A DNA stretch of 64,000 nucleotides from Pelagibacteraceae bacterium AG-430-F16 (GCA_003213015.1 QCOG01000001.1:305960-369959); one strand, 5' to 3'; counted from the stretch's first letter, positions 50,022-59,711 are shown. Notes: a model not told the origin generated them from the letters alone. Program-made: numbers and translations.

Positions 50022-51803
50022 ATGATTAAATTTATAAGAAAAAATATTTTTGTTATTATAATATTTATAATTACGCTATTTCTAGGTTTTTTAACCTTTT
50101 TAACTTTTATTGATAAGAGTTTTATCGAACTTACAGATGAGAATTTACAATATCTGCTAGTATCAAATATTTTATTATTACTGGTTTTTTTCTCTATGAT
50201 TTTTATTGAGATTAAAAATTCTATCAAAAATGAAATAGCAATAGAAGGATCAAGAGCAAATAGGAAATATATAACTTTCTTTTCATTATTCACTTTAATA
50301 CCATCTATTTTGATATCAATTTTTTCTTTATTTTTGTTTTCTTTTGCACTTGAAAAATATTTTGATAAAAAAATTACTACTGCTGTTAGTAACTCTTATC
50401 AACTAGCCATAAATTATGTTAGTACAGTTAGAAATAAAGTTGAGTCTGATATTGTCTTAGCAGCTTTTGATTTGAATAAAAATGTTTCTATTTACAATGA
50501 AAATAAACAAATATTTGAAAATTATTTAAATTCACAAAAAATAGTAAGAAAATTAGATGCGATTTTTCTAGTTGATAATACTGGTAAGTTGCTTATGTCT
50601 ACTGACAAAAATAAGATCCGATACATACCACCAACTACAGAACAATTAAAGATGGTACTTAACGATGAAAGACCATTGAAAATATTAAATGCGTATAAAA
50701 ATACTTCTGCCGCATTAATGAGATTAGCAAATTTTGATAATACTTACATTTATATAATAAAATATTTAGATCCAAAAATTTCTCAATATTTAACTGAGTC
50801 AAGTGAGGCCTTAGATTTTTATTATACTGTTCAGGATAAAAGAACCGGGATTAAATTTTCATTTGCTATTATTTATATAATAATAGTAACTCTTCTTTTA
50901 TTTTTGTCGATTTCTATAGCAATTAGATTTTCATCAAGATTCTTTTTATCTATAAATAACTTGATTTCAGCATCAACTAATATTGGAAAGGGAAATTTAG
51001 ACACAAAAGTTCCAGAAATTAAAACTGACAGGGAACTAGAAGTTCTAAATAAAAATTTTAATCAGATGATTGATAGATTAAAATATCAACAAAACAAACT
51101 AATTGCTAATGAAAGACATGAAGCATGGGAAAGTGTTGCAAGAAAAATAGCACATGAAATAAAAAATCCTCTCACACCTATTCAACTCATAATTGACAAT
51201 CTTAAGAAGAAATATTCTGAATTGTTTGATGAAAAAAATAAAGAGTCTTTTTTAGAAAAAATCAAAACAGTCAATAAACAAATAAAACTTATTGAAAAAC
51301 TTGTAAATGAATTTTCTGATTTTGCAAGAATGCCAAAACCTATTTTTGAGAAAAATGAGCTCAATAAAATTATTAAAGACACAATTAACTTAATGAAAAC
51401 TAATGACAAAGATATAGATATCAATTTTGTGTATGAAAAAGTTTATTTTGTTAAAAGCGATATTGAGCAGCTAAATAGAGTTTTTATAAACTTATTTAAA
51501 AATTCAATTGAAAGTCTAAAAGAGAAAAGTGAAAAAGCGGGCAATTTTCAAAAGAAAATCAATGTAGAAATTCAATTAATAAATGACTATATAAACATTA
51601 TAGTAAAAGATAATGGAACAGGTTTTACAAACAATGATCCTAAAATATTTTCAAAACCTTATTTTACCACAAAAAAAGAGGGTAGCGGTTTAGGTCTATC
51701 TATAGTAGAAAAAATTTTGAACGACCATAATGGATTTATTGAATTTATCCCACAAAAAGAAGGAGCTAAAATAAAAATTTTGTTACCTAAGTATGTCAAC
51801 TGA
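50022..51803 (+). CDS. ntrY: NtrY-type membrane sensor histidine kinase, reduced
   Basis: A nitrogen/redox-type two-component sensor (593 aa). Three N-terminal transmembrane helices (about 7-32, 44-63 and 85-110), a periplasmic domain (about 115-280), a fourth helix (about 283-308), a HAMP linker, HisKA with His in ARKIAHEIKNPLTPIQL, then the ATPase domain with N box, DNGTGF and GSGLGLSIVEKI. The usual PAS domain between HAMP and HisKA is not seen, and the protein is shorter than canonical NtrY (about 750 aa). It overlaps ntrX by 11 bases. Confidence 0.92.
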   Translation: MIKFIRKNIFVIIIFIITLFLGFLTFLTFIDKSFIELTDENLQYLLVSNILLLLVFFSMIFIEIKNSIKNEIAIEGSRANRKYITFFSLFTLIPSILISIFSLFLFSFALEKYFDKKITTAVSNSYQLAINYVSTVRNKVESDIVLAAFDLNKNVSIYNENKQIFENYLNSQKIVRKLDAIFLVDNTGKLLMSTDKNKIRYIPPTTEQLKMVLNDERPLKILNAYKNTSAALMRLANFDNTYIYIIKYLDPKISQYLTESSEALDFYYTVQDKRTGIKFSFAIIYIIIVTLLLFLSISIAIRFSSRFFLSINNLISASTNIGKGNLDTKVPEIKTDRELEVLNKNFNQMIDRLKYQQNKLIANERHEAWESVARKIAHEIKNPLTPIQLIIDNLKKKYSELFDEKNKESFLEKIKTVNKQIKLIEKLVNEFSDFARMPKPIFEKNELNKIIKDTINLMKTNDKDIDINFVYEKVYFVKSDIEQLNRVFINLFKNSIESLKEKSEKAGNFQKKINVEIQLINDYINIIVKDNGTGFTNNDPKIFSKPYFTTKKEGSGLGLSIVEKILNDHNGFIEFIPQKEGAKIKILLPKYVN

Positions 51804-53145
51804 AATTTTAATAATTGATGACAATCCAGATATTAGAAATATTCTAAAGGATTTAATTTCTGATGCTGGGTACGAAACTAGAGTTGCAGCAAACTATAAT
51901 CAAGCATTAAATGAAATCGATAAAAAATTACCTGATGTGGCGATTATAGATGTAAAACTAGATAAAGGTGATAATGACGGAATTGAACTTTTAAGTCATA
52001 TTAAAAATAAAAATAAGGATATTCCAGTTATAATTATTTCAGGTCATGCAAATATCGAGATGGCTATTAAATCTCTTAAGTCTGGAGCTTTTGAGTTTTT
52101 AGAAAAACCATTTGATGAAGAAAGATTAATGAATTTTGTTAAAAGAGCTGTAGAAAACTTTAAATTAAAAAATGAAAATAAAGTCCTTGAAACTAAATTA
52201 TTTCATTCATTTGATCTAATTGGTAATAGTCAAAATATTGAAAAAATAAGGGAACAAATTGAAAAACTCTCGAACTCAGAGAGTAGAATTTTTATATACG
52301 GACCAACTGGTTCCGGTAAAGAGTTAATTGCTAGAAAAATTCACAAACTTTCTAAAAGAAACAAAGGTCCATTTATAATTTTAAACGGTGCATTATTAGA
52401 TGTAAAAAAATACGAGTTAGAACTTTTTGGAGAAGAAAAAGAAAACAGTTCAATTACTTACGGGTCATTAGAAAAGGCTTCCGGGGGAACTCTTCTAATA
52501 GATGAAATTTCTGAAATACCTCTTGAAACTCAATCAAAAATATTAAGAGTTTTAATTGATCAAAAATTTAGAAGGATTAATAGTAACCATGATATTAAAG
52601 TAAACGTAAGAATTATTTGTACCTCTAGTAAAAATATTAATAATGAAACTCAACTTGGAAATTTTAGGGAAGATCTATTCCACCGATTAAATGTTTTCCA
52701 AATAAATATCGAACCACTAAGCAATAGAGTAAGCGATATACCTCTTTTAGTTGATTATTTTTCTAAAACTATTTCAAAAGCTTATAATCTTAAAGAACTT
52801 AATATTGATAAGGAAGACTCTTACCTAATAAATCATTTTTGGCCTGGAAACGTTAGAGAGTTAAGAAATTTAATAGAAAGAATTGCAATATTATCCAATA
52901 ATGATCAAATCAAAATAAAGACTATAATTAAAGAGTCTATCAAACAGGGTGGTATAGAAACATTTAAAAGCAATAATCTATCTGTACCATTGAAGGAAGC
53001 TAGAGAAAACTTTGAAAAAGAATATTTGACTACCCAATTAAAAAAATTTGGTGGAAATATCTCAAAAACAGCAAAGTTTGTAGGAATGGAAAGATCTGCA
53101 CTTCATAGAAAACTTAAAGGTCTAGGCGTTAAGGACTTAAATTAA
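51793..53145 (+). CDS. ntrX: NtrX-type response regulator lacking GAFTGA
   Basis: The partner of NtrY (450 aa). The receiver domain has Asp9, Asp10 and phospho-acceptor Asp53. The AAA+ domain has Walker A GPTGSGKE (170-177), Walker B GGTLLIDEI (231-239) and the arginine region FREDLFHRLN (291-300). A C-terminal Fis-type helix-turn-helix has GGNISKTAKFVGMERSALHR. At the place of the sigma-54 contact loop (GAFTGA) the protein reads EKENSSITYGSLE (about 215-227), so the motif is missing. It probably acts without sigma-54. Confidence 0.94.
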   Translation: MSTEILIIDDNPDIRNILKDLISDAGYETRVAANYNQALNEIDKKLPDVAIIDVKLDKGDNDGIELLSHIKNKNKDIPVIIISGHANIEMAIKSLKSGAFEFLEKPFDEERLMNFVKRAVENFKLKNENKVLETKLFHSFDLIGNSQNIEKIREQIEKLSNSESRIFIYGPTGSGKELIARKIHKLSKRNKGPFIILNGALLDVKKYELELFGEEKENSSITYGSLEKASGGTLLIDEISEIPLETQSKILRVLIDQKFRRINSNHDIKVNVRIICTSSKNINNETQLGNFREDLFHRLNVFQINIEPLSNRVSDIPLLVDYFSKTISKAYNLKELNIDKEDSYLINHFWPGNVRELRNLIERIAILSNNDQIKIKTIIKESIKQGGIETFKSNNLSVPLKEARENFEKEYLTTQLKKFGGNISKTAKFVGMERSALHRKLKGLGVKDLN

Positions 53146-54518
53146 TGAATATAATAATTTGTGGGGCAGGTAGAGTAGGCTATACGATTGCTAAACTTCT
53201 CAGTGAACAAGATCACTCTATTACAGTTATAGATCAATCTAGTGAAGATATTCAAAAAATTAATGATGATTTAGATGTTAAATCTATAGTAGGTAAAGCT
53301 ACATATCCATCTGTGCTTGAAAAAGCGAACGCAGAAGATGCTGATATGATAATCGCAGTCACAAGAAATGATGAAATAAATATGCTAATTTGCCAAATTG
53401 CTTTTTCAATCTTTAAAATTGGAAAAAAAATTGCAAGAATAAGATCTCAAGATTATTTAAATCCTAAATTCTCTTTAGTTTATAACAAAGAAAATTTACC
53501 TATCGATGTTATAATCTCTCCAGAAGTTGAAATCGCTAAGTCAATACAAAGAAAATTAGAGGCCCCAGGAGCAATTGATAATGTACCATTCGCCAATAAT
53601 AAAATACGTTTACTCGAAATTGATGTAAATGAAAAATGTCCTTTAATCAATATAGAGCTCAACAAAATTACTAAAAAGTTTCCAAAACTAGAAGCGAATA
53701 TTCTTGGTGTTGCTCGTGAAGAAAAATTTATCATTTTAAAAAAAAATGATGTTTTAAAACTTAATGATAAAGCTTATGTAATTATAAATTCATCTCAAAT
53801 GCAATTAACATTAGATGCTTTCGGTCATAATGAAAAAATTTCAAATAAGTTTTTGATCATTGGTGGTGGAAATATAGGTTTCAATCTAGCTAAAAATTTG
53901 GAAAATTCCCATGAGTCTGCAAGAATTAAGATAATCGAAAAAAATAAAGCTAGAGCAGAATACATAGCTAATGAACTTAATAACTCACTAGTTATTAATG
54001 GGAATGGACTTGAAGAAGACGTTCTTAAGGAAGCAAATATAGATGACTCGGAAACTGTTTTAGCTTTAACAAATGATGATGAAGACAATTTAATGGTTAG
54101 TGTTTTGGTCGAAAAATTTTCAAAAGATAAAAGAACAATGGCATTAATAAACAAACCAAATTATTCAATACTTCAGTCTTCACTTAAAATAGATGACCTA
54201 ATTGACCCGCGAATGAATACAGTTTCGAGTATTCTTAAACATGTTCACAAAGGCACTATTGAAACAGCCTATAGTATTTCAAATGGAGATTACGAAGTAA
54301 TTGAAGCCGAAATAATTGACTCATCAGAGCTTATTGACAAAGAACTTAAAAACTCAAATTTGCCAGAGGATATTAGAATTGGAGCAGTATTAAGAAAGAA
54401 TGATATAATAATTCCATCCTCAAAATTTATTTTCAAAAAAAAAGATATAGTTGTTTTTTTAGCAAAAAGAGATCAGCTACGTGTTGTGGAGAATTTATTC
54501 AGAATAAGCTCAATTTAA
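53145..54518 (+). CDS. trkA: Trk potassium uptake regulator TrkA
   Basis: A cytoplasmic NAD(H)/nucleotide-binding regulator of the TrkH channel (457 aa). Two tandem RCK domains: the first begins IIICGAGRVGYTIA, the second (about 230 on) has FLIIGGGNIGFNLA. TrkA_C domains follow each. The start overlaps the ntrX stop by one base. In other alphaproteobacteria ntrX-trkA is followed by hfq-hflX; here trkH follows. Confidence 0.95.
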   Translation: MNIIICGAGRVGYTIAKLLSEQDHSITVIDQSSEDIQKINDDLDVKSIVGKATYPSVLEKANAEDADMIIAVTRNDEINMLICQIAFSIFKIGKKIARIRSQDYLNPKFSLVYNKENLPIDVIISPEVEIAKSIQRKLEAPGAIDNVPFANNKIRLLEIDVNEKCPLINIELNKITKKFPKLEANILGVAREEKFIILKKNDVLKLNDKAYVIINSSQMQLTLDAFGHNEKISNKFLIIGGGNIGFNLAKNLENSHESARIKIIEKNKARAEYIANELNNSLVINGNGLEEDVLKEANIDDSETVLALTNDDEDNLMVSVLVEKFSKDKRTMALINKPNYSILQSSLKIDDLIDPRMNTVSSILKHVHKGTIETAYSISNGDYEVIEAEIIDSSELIDKELKNSNLPEDIRIGAVLRKNDIIIPSSKFIFKKKDIVVFLAKRDQLRVVENLFRISSI

Positions 54519-55922
54519 ATGTTAAATTTTTCACAGCTTTATCTTGGAATATTTTCTTTATTTATATCATTCCTGTCCTTTTTAAATATTATATATTGTT
54601 ATTATTTTGATTTACTTTTAGATATCGGTAGTTTTTTTTTCATTTTTTTAATTACACTATTTTTTGGTTCTCTTATCTTTTTTAAAAAAAAGAATTTAAA
54701 AAAAACATCTATATTTGAAAAAATTTTAACAGTAATTACTGGTTATTTGCTTATACCAATATTATTAGCAATACCTTATTATCTAATATTAAATAATTTA
54801 AGTTTATTTGATGCGTATTTTGAGTCTGTTTCAGGTTTTACCTCAACTGGTTTTACAGTATTTGAAAATTTAAAACATCTTAATCAGAGTTTAATATTAT
54901 GGAGATCTTCCACACAGTGGATTGGTGGATTATATTTTTTAATTTCACTAATTCTGTTAATTGATATTTTTGATGTTAATTTAAAGAAATCACTTACAAA
55001 TTTTATTTCATTTAGTAGCAGTGAAACGTTGAAACAATCTTTAAAGATTAGTTTTATTTACCTTATATTGACTGTTATCATATTCATATTACTATCAATT
55101 TCAGGAGTAAGAATATTTGACTCTTTTAATCTATCTTTAACATTAATATCATCGGGGGGCTTTTTGCCTGATAATAATCTTAATTTGATTATTGACAGTA
55201 AATTTCAAAAATTAGTTCTCTCAATTTCAATGCTTTTATCTTTTTTTAGTCTTTTTTTACTATACAATTTAGTTTTTTTTAAAAAAAAAAATTCAAATTT
55301 CTTATTTGAGGATTTGTATCTTTTGTTTTATCTTTTATTTTTAGCTACAATATTTTTTATCTTTTTTAATTATAACAATAATTATTCTACACTTTTTTTA
55401 TCAATCTGTAGCTCCATATCAAATATTGGATTTTCTTTTGATGTGCCAGAAAATCTTACTTTTATTTTTATTATTCTTATAATTATAGGTGGTTCTTTTT
55501 TTTCGACTAGTTCAGGCCTTAGATTTTCAAAACTCTTTTTACTTTTTAGGTTTTCAATTAATGAACTTGTATCTCATGCGAAACCCAAAAATGTTTATTC
55601 TAACAAACTACCATTTTTCAATATTCATTTTGAAAGTGAAGATTTTAACAAATATTTTTTATCAGTTGTAATATTTGTAATTTCTTTAAGTATTTTATCT
55701 TTATTCCTTACAATTTCTGGAATAAGCAGCGAAACATCATTTAAATTGTCAATTTTAACTCTTATGAATACAGTTAATTCCTCGTTAACTAATTTAGACA
55801 ATTTCAATTTTTATGAGTTAAGTGTTTTTTCAAAGTTTTCGTTAATTATTTTTATGATGATCGGTAGAGTTGAATTGCTATCTATCTTAATTATTTTGAA
55901 AAAATTCTTTTTTAAAAGTTAA
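54519..55922 (+). CDS. trkH: Trk potassium uptake channel TrkH
   Basis: The membrane potassium-translocating subunit (467 aa) with about ten hydrophobic segments. Filter-region motifs include SVSGFTSTGFTVFENL (selectivity-loop type), LISSGGFLP and SFFSTSSGLRFSKLF. It follows trkA without a gap, giving a complete two-gene uptake system. The C-terminus is somewhat shortened but complete. Confidence 0.94.
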   Translation: MLNFSQLYLGIFSLFISFLSFLNIIYCYYFDLLLDIGSFFFIFLITLFFGSLIFFKKKNLKKTSIFEKILTVITGYLLIPILLAIPYYLILNNLSLFDAYFESVSGFTSTGFTVFENLKHLNQSLILWRSSTQWIGGLYFLISLILLIDIFDVNLKKSLTNFISFSSSETLKQSLKISFIYLILTVIIFILLSISGVRIFDSFNLSLTLISSGGFLPDNNLNLIIDSKFQKLVLSISMLLSFFSLFLLYNLVFFKKKNSNFLFEDLYLLFYLLFLATIFFIFFNYNNNYSTLFLSICSSISNIGFSFDVPENLTFIFIILIIIGGSFFSTSSGLRFSKLFLLFRFSINELVSHAKPKNVYSNKLPFFNIHFESEDFNKYFLSVVIFVISLSILSLFLTISGISSETSFKLSILTLMNTVNSSLTNLDNFNFYELSVFSKFSLIIFMMIGRVELLSILIILKKFFFKS

Positions 55923-55934
55923 TTTAGTATTATA

Positions 55935-55940
55935 TATAAT
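55935..55940 (+). promoter_or_regulatory. Probable -10 element for tRNA-Arg
   Basis: A perfect TATAAT lies 8 bases before the first base of the mature tRNA, a spacing that would give a very short 5' leader. The -35 region (about 55912-55917, TTAAAA) is weak. Confidence 0.45.
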
Positions 55941-55948
55941 AACATTTT

Positions 55949-56025
55949 GCGCCCTTAGCTCAGCTGGATAGAGCAACGGTTTTCTAAACCGTGGGTCGGA
56001 GGTTCGAATCCTTCAGGGCGCGCCA
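55949..56025 (+). tRNA. tRNA-Arg (anticodon UCU)
   Basis: A 77-base cloverleaf. The acceptor stem GCGCCCT pairs with AGGGCGC, the D stem GCTC with GAGC, and the anticodon stem ACGGT with ACCGT around loop TTTCTAA. The anticodon TCT (55983-55985) reads AGA, the main Arg codon in this AT-rich genome. The T loop TTCGAAT is standard. The 3' CCA is encoded. Confidence 0.97.
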
Positions 56026-56187
56026 GTATTCTACCTGTGGTTGATAATAGATTTCATTACGCTTATTAATTAAGTCAATTTGCACACCAAAGACAGTTGA
56101 TCAATTTTTATTAAAGTGCTTAACTAAATTAATTCAGAAATATTTTTGAATTAATTTGTTAACAAATAAATAACTAAGAGGAAATAT
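56026..56187 (+). promoter_or_regulatory. aapJ upstream region with 10-base inverted repeat and strong ribosome site
   Basis: This 162-base gap between tRNA-Arg and aapJ contains a perfect 10-base inverted repeat, AAATTAATTC (56126-56135) and GAATTAATTT (56148-56157), with a 12-base spacer, plus a TTGATCAA palindrome (56097-56104). A strong Shine-Dalgarno AAGAGGAAA (56176-56184) precedes the ATG, unusual in this window. The repeats may be an operator or a 5' UTR hairpin. Confidence 0.5.
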
Positions 56188-57225
56188 ATGTTTAAACATT
56201 TAAAACAATTGACTTCTTTATTTGCCATGATTGCTGTTCTGTTTGCATTCACAACAGAAGCAATGGCTAAAAAGTCAAAAACTCTAAAAAACACTCAAAA
56301 GAAAGGTTTTGTTAGATGTGGTGTTTCACAAGGTCTTCCTGGATTTTCAAATGCTGATGCATCTGGAAATTGGACAGGTATTGACGTCGATGTATGTAGA
56401 GCAGTAGCAGCTGCTGTACTAGGTGATGCTAACAAAGTTAAGTTCACTCCACTAAGTGCGAAAGAAAGATTTACAGCACTTACTTCAGGTGAAATTGATG
56501 TATTAGCAAGAAATACTACTTGGACACTTTCTAGAGACGCTGACATTGGTCTTACTTTCGTAGGTGTAAACTTTTACGATGGCCAAGGTTTCATGGTAAG
56601 AAAAAGCTCTGGAATTACGTCAGTAGATCAGTTTAAAAATGGTATCTCAGCTTGTACAAACATTGGTACAACAACTGAGCTTAATATGAGAGACTTCTTT
56701 AATTCAAGAGGAATTTCTTATGAGCCAGTAGCATTCGAAAAAGCAGACGAAGTCGTAGCTGCTTACGATGCAGGTAGATGTGATACTTACACAACTGATA
56801 AATCAGGATTAGCTGCTCAAAGAACTAAAATGAAGAATCCAGATGAGCACATTGTTCTTCCAGAAACTATTTCTAAAGAGCCTTTAGGACCAGTTGTAAG
56901 ACAAGGTGATTCTGTTTGGGAAGATATTGTAAGATGGTCATTAAATACTATGATTGAAGCAGAAGAATACGGTATTACTTCAGCTAACGCAGATTCAATG
57001 AAAACTTCTGACAACCCACAAATCAAAAGACTTGTTGGCGCAGAAGGTGAAATGGGTGCTGCTTTTGGTTTAGATAACGAGTGGAACCTAAGAATTATTA
57101 AGCAAGTTGGTAACTACGGTGAAAGCTACAAAAGAAATATAGCTGACACAGGTATTTTACCAGATAGAGGTCCAAACCAATTATGGACAAAAGGCGGAAT
57201 TTTATACGTTCCACCAGCAAGATAA
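56188..57225 (+). CDS. aapJ: General L-amino acid ABC transporter, periplasmic binding protein
   Basis: The solute-binding subunit of the broad amino-acid importer AapJQMP (345 aa). A signal peptide of about 27 residues ends at AMA. The SBP family 3 fold follows, with RCGVSQGLPGFSNADASGNW, TGIDVDVCRAVAAAVLGD and ARNTTWTLSRD. The C-terminus NQLWTKGGILYVPPAR is typical of AapJ/YhdW. It has the best ribosome binding site in the window, and a strong terminator hairpin follows it, consistent with much higher expression than the permeases. Confidence 0.97.
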   Translation: MFKHLKQLTSLFAMIAVLFAFTTEAMAKKSKTLKNTQKKGFVRCGVSQGLPGFSNADASGNWTGIDVDVCRAVAAAVLGDANKVKFTPLSAKERFTALTSGEIDVLARNTTWTLSRDADIGLTFVGVNFYDGQGFMVRKSSGITSVDQFKNGISACTNIGTTTELNMRDFFNSRGISYEPVAFEKADEVVAAYDAGRCDTYTTDKSGLAAQRTKMKNPDEHIVLPETISKEPLGPVVRQGDSVWEDIVRWSLNTMIEAEEYGITSANADSMKTSDNPQIKRLVGAEGEMGAAFGLDNEWNLRIIKQVGNYGESYKRNIADTGILPDRGPNQLWTKGGILYVPPAR

Positions 57226-57242
57226 TTCATCTTAAAGTACTC

Positions 57243-57275
57243 AAAAAGGGCTAGATTTATCTAGCCCTTTTTTTT
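57243..57275 (+). terminator. Rho-independent terminator hairpin between aapJ and aapQ
   Basis: GGGCTAGA (57248-57255) pairs with TCTAGCCC (57260-57267) around a TTTA loop, flanked by five A upstream and eight T downstream (57268-57275). This is the only textbook intrinsic terminator I see in the window. It lies inside the aap operon, 13 bases before aapQ, so it probably acts as a partial terminator and protects the aapJ 3' end. Confidence 0.93.
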
Positions 57276-57288
57276 ATTATACGGTCAA

Positions 57289-58440
57289 ATGAATAACAAA
57301 ATTAAAAGAATTCTTCCTCAACTATTAACTATTCTATTCGTAGTTTTTGTTTTTGGTTTTTTTACAATAAATGCGCAAGTTAATATGGATAACAGAGGTA
57401 TTGATTTTGGATTTGGTTTTTTATCACAAGAGGCCTCGTTCGATATGCAATTCACTTTGCTTGATTATGATGGTCAAGACTCTTATCTTTGGGCTTATGT
57501 AGTAGCACTATTAAATACCCTTTTAGTATCTTTTTTGGGTATAATATTTTGTACTATTTTAGGTGTTGTAATTGGTGTTGCCAGACTATCGCAAAATTTT
57601 TTAATTAAAAATTCAGCAGCTTGGTATGTAGAGTTCTTTAGAAATATACCCTTACTATTACAAATATTCTTTTGGTATTATGCTGCATTAAGAGCTTTGC
57701 CTCTTCCTGAAAATGCTCAGCCTTGGTTTGGTGTAACTTATATGACTATTAAAGGTTATTACATTCCTTCTATGATTTGGGAAAATTTAAATGTATTTTT
57801 GTCATGTTTGATAGCTGCAATCGTAGCTATTATCTTTATAAGGGTTTACGCGAAAAAAATTCAAGAAAGAGAGGGTAAACAATTACCAGTTTTATATATA
57901 TCTTTAGCTTTAATTACTATTTTACCACTACTTTCGTTTTTAATTGGGGGAGTAACCCTTGATTTTGAAATGCCGGTTTTAAAACAATTGGCACAAACAT
58001 CTTTTATTTTTGAGGGTGGAGTTGCGTTACCACCAGAATTAATAGCTTTAGTTTTAGCACTTTCACTTTATACATCAACTTTTGTGGCTGAATGTGTACG
58101 AGCAGGAATTCAAGGTATAAGTAAGGGTCAAAAAGAAGCTGCTGCTTCAGTAGGCTTAACTCCTAATCAAATTTTAAAATTAGTAATTATGCCACAAGCT
58201 TTAAGAATAATTATTCCACCAACAACAAATCAATATTTAAATTTAACAAAAAATTCATCTCTAGCTGCTGCAATAGCATATCCAGATTTAGTTTTAGTTT
58301 TTGCAGGAACGGCTTTGATGCAAACAGGTAAAGCTATAGAAATTGTTGGTATTACGATGTTAACTTATTTATCAATTAGTTTAGCAATTGCTGCATTAAT
58401 GAATTGGTACAATAAACGAATAGAAATTAAGGAAAAATAA
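57289..58440 (+). CDS. aapQ: General L-amino acid ABC transporter permease AapQ
   Basis: The first membrane subunit of the Aap importer (383 aa). About eight hydrophobic segments. The HisM-type permease region contains YVEFFRNIPLLLQIFFWYYA and the EAA loop GISKGQKEAAASVGLTPNQ, which contacts the ATPase. It has a long insertion between helices, typical of AapQ. It begins after the terminator and is followed by aapM after two bases. Confidence 0.95.
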   Translation: MNNKIKRILPQLLTILFVVFVFGFFTINAQVNMDNRGIDFGFGFLSQEASFDMQFTLLDYDGQDSYLWAYVVALLNTLLVSFLGIIFCTILGVVIGVARLSQNFLIKNSAAWYVEFFRNIPLLLQIFFWYYAALRALPLPENAQPWFGVTYMTIKGYYIPSMIWENLNVFLSCLIAAIVAIIFIRVYAKKIQEREGKQLPVLYISLALITILPLLSFLIGGVTLDFEMPVLKQLAQTSFIFEGGVALPPELIALVLALSLYTSTFVAECVRAGIQGISKGQKEAAASVGLTPNQILKLVIMPQALRIIIPPTTNQYLNLTKNSSLAAAIAYPDLVLVFAGTALMQTGKAIEIVGITMLTYLSISLAIAALMNWYNKRIEIKEK

Positions 58441-58442
58441 AA

Positions 58443-59711
58443 ATGAATTTAAGTTTAAATAGAATTAAAAGCCAAAACCAAATGACCAATATTTATATTG
58501 GAAGTGCTTTATTAATTTTAAGTATTCTTGATGTATTTTTAAATTCATTTTTTAGAATTAATATTAGTGGTTCACTACCAGGGAATTTAAGTATTTTTTT
58601 CCCTTTAATTCTTGGTTTTTTAGGTTTGTCTTATTTAAGAACAGAATACAGTGGATATAAATTTTTAGACTCGCTTAATAAGAATATTAATACAACTAAT
58701 TTCAATGCATTTCTTACACTGTTTATAACTTTTGCTATTTTAAAAGCTTTTCCCCCAGCATTAAGTTGGATGGTATTAGATGCTAATATATCTGGTGACA
58801 CTAAAGATGCATGTACAGGCACAGGCGCTTGTTGGACCTACATAAAAGTATGGTTCAAGAGATTTATGTATGGAATGTACCCTAATGAACTTCATTGGAG
58901 AATAAATTCTGCATTTTTATTAGTTATAGGACTTGGTTTTGTTGGTTACTTTTTTAAAGAAAATTTAAAAAAATACTTAGCTTTGTATTACGTAGTAATC
59001 TATCCAATAATTGCTTTCTTAATAATCTACTATTTGATTTCAGGTGGATCATTTGGTTTAGTTTGGGTAGAAACTGGAGCTTGGGGCGGTTTATCTTTAA
59101 CTTTTATTGTCTCATTTTTTTGTTTAATTTTCTGTTTTCCGCTTGGAATGATCTTGGCATTAGGAAGAAGATCTAATTTACCAGCTATAAGATATATTTC
59201 AGTTGGTTACATTGAATTTTGGAGAGGAGTTCCATTGATAACAGTATTATTTATGTCATCAGTAATGTTTCCAATGTTTTTACCCCAAGATTTCTTCATG
59301 GATAAATTAGTAAGAGTAATTATAGCTATAACTTTGTTTGAAGCAGCATATTGTGCTGAAGTTATTAGAGGTGGCTTACAAGCTTTACCTAGAGGTCAAT
59401 ACGATGCAGCCAAATCATTAGGGATGGGATACTGGAAAATGCATATATTTGTAATTTTACCACAAGCTTTAAAATTAGTAATCCCTGGAATTGCAAACAC
59501 ATTTTTAGCATTGGTTAAAGATACACCATTAATATTTGTTGTCGGTTTAGCTGAAATTGCAGGAATGCTTGCCTTAGCTAAAACAAATCCAAAATGGCTT
59601 GGTTTTGCTATGGAAGGATATATTTTTGCAGCAATAATTTTCTGGATAATTTGCTATGCAATGAGCAAATATAGTTATAACCTTGAAGAAAAATATAAAA
59701 CCGAAAGATAA
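58443..59711 (+). CDS. aapM: General L-amino acid ABC transporter permease AapM
   Basis: The second membrane subunit of the Aap importer (422 aa). It has about eight hydrophobic segments, [20 protein letters not shown] and the EAA loop [20 protein letters not shown] segment [21 protein letters not shown] lies in a loop before the permease core (landmark GACWTYI). The stop overlaps the aapP start by one base. Confidence 0.95.
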   Translation: MNLSLNRIKSQNQMTNIYIGSALLILSILDVFLNSFFRINISGSLPGNLSIFFPLILGFLGLSYLRTEYSGYKFLDSLNKNINTTNFNAFLTLFITFAILKAFPPALSWMVLDANISGDTKDACTGTGACWTYIKVWFKRFMYGMYPNELHWRINSAFLLVIGLGFVGYFFKENLKKYLALYYVVIYPIIAFLIIYYLISGGSFGLVWVETGAWGGLSLTFIVSFFCLIFCFPLGMILALGRRSNLPAIRYISVGYIEFWRGVPLITVLFMSSVMFPMFLPQDFFMDKLVRVIIAITLFEAAYCAEVIRGGLQALPRGQYDAAKSLGMGYWKMHIFVILPQALKLVIPGIANTFLALVKDTPLIFVVGLAEIAGMLALAKTNPKWLGFAMEGYIFAAIIFWIICYAMSKYSYNLEEKYKTER

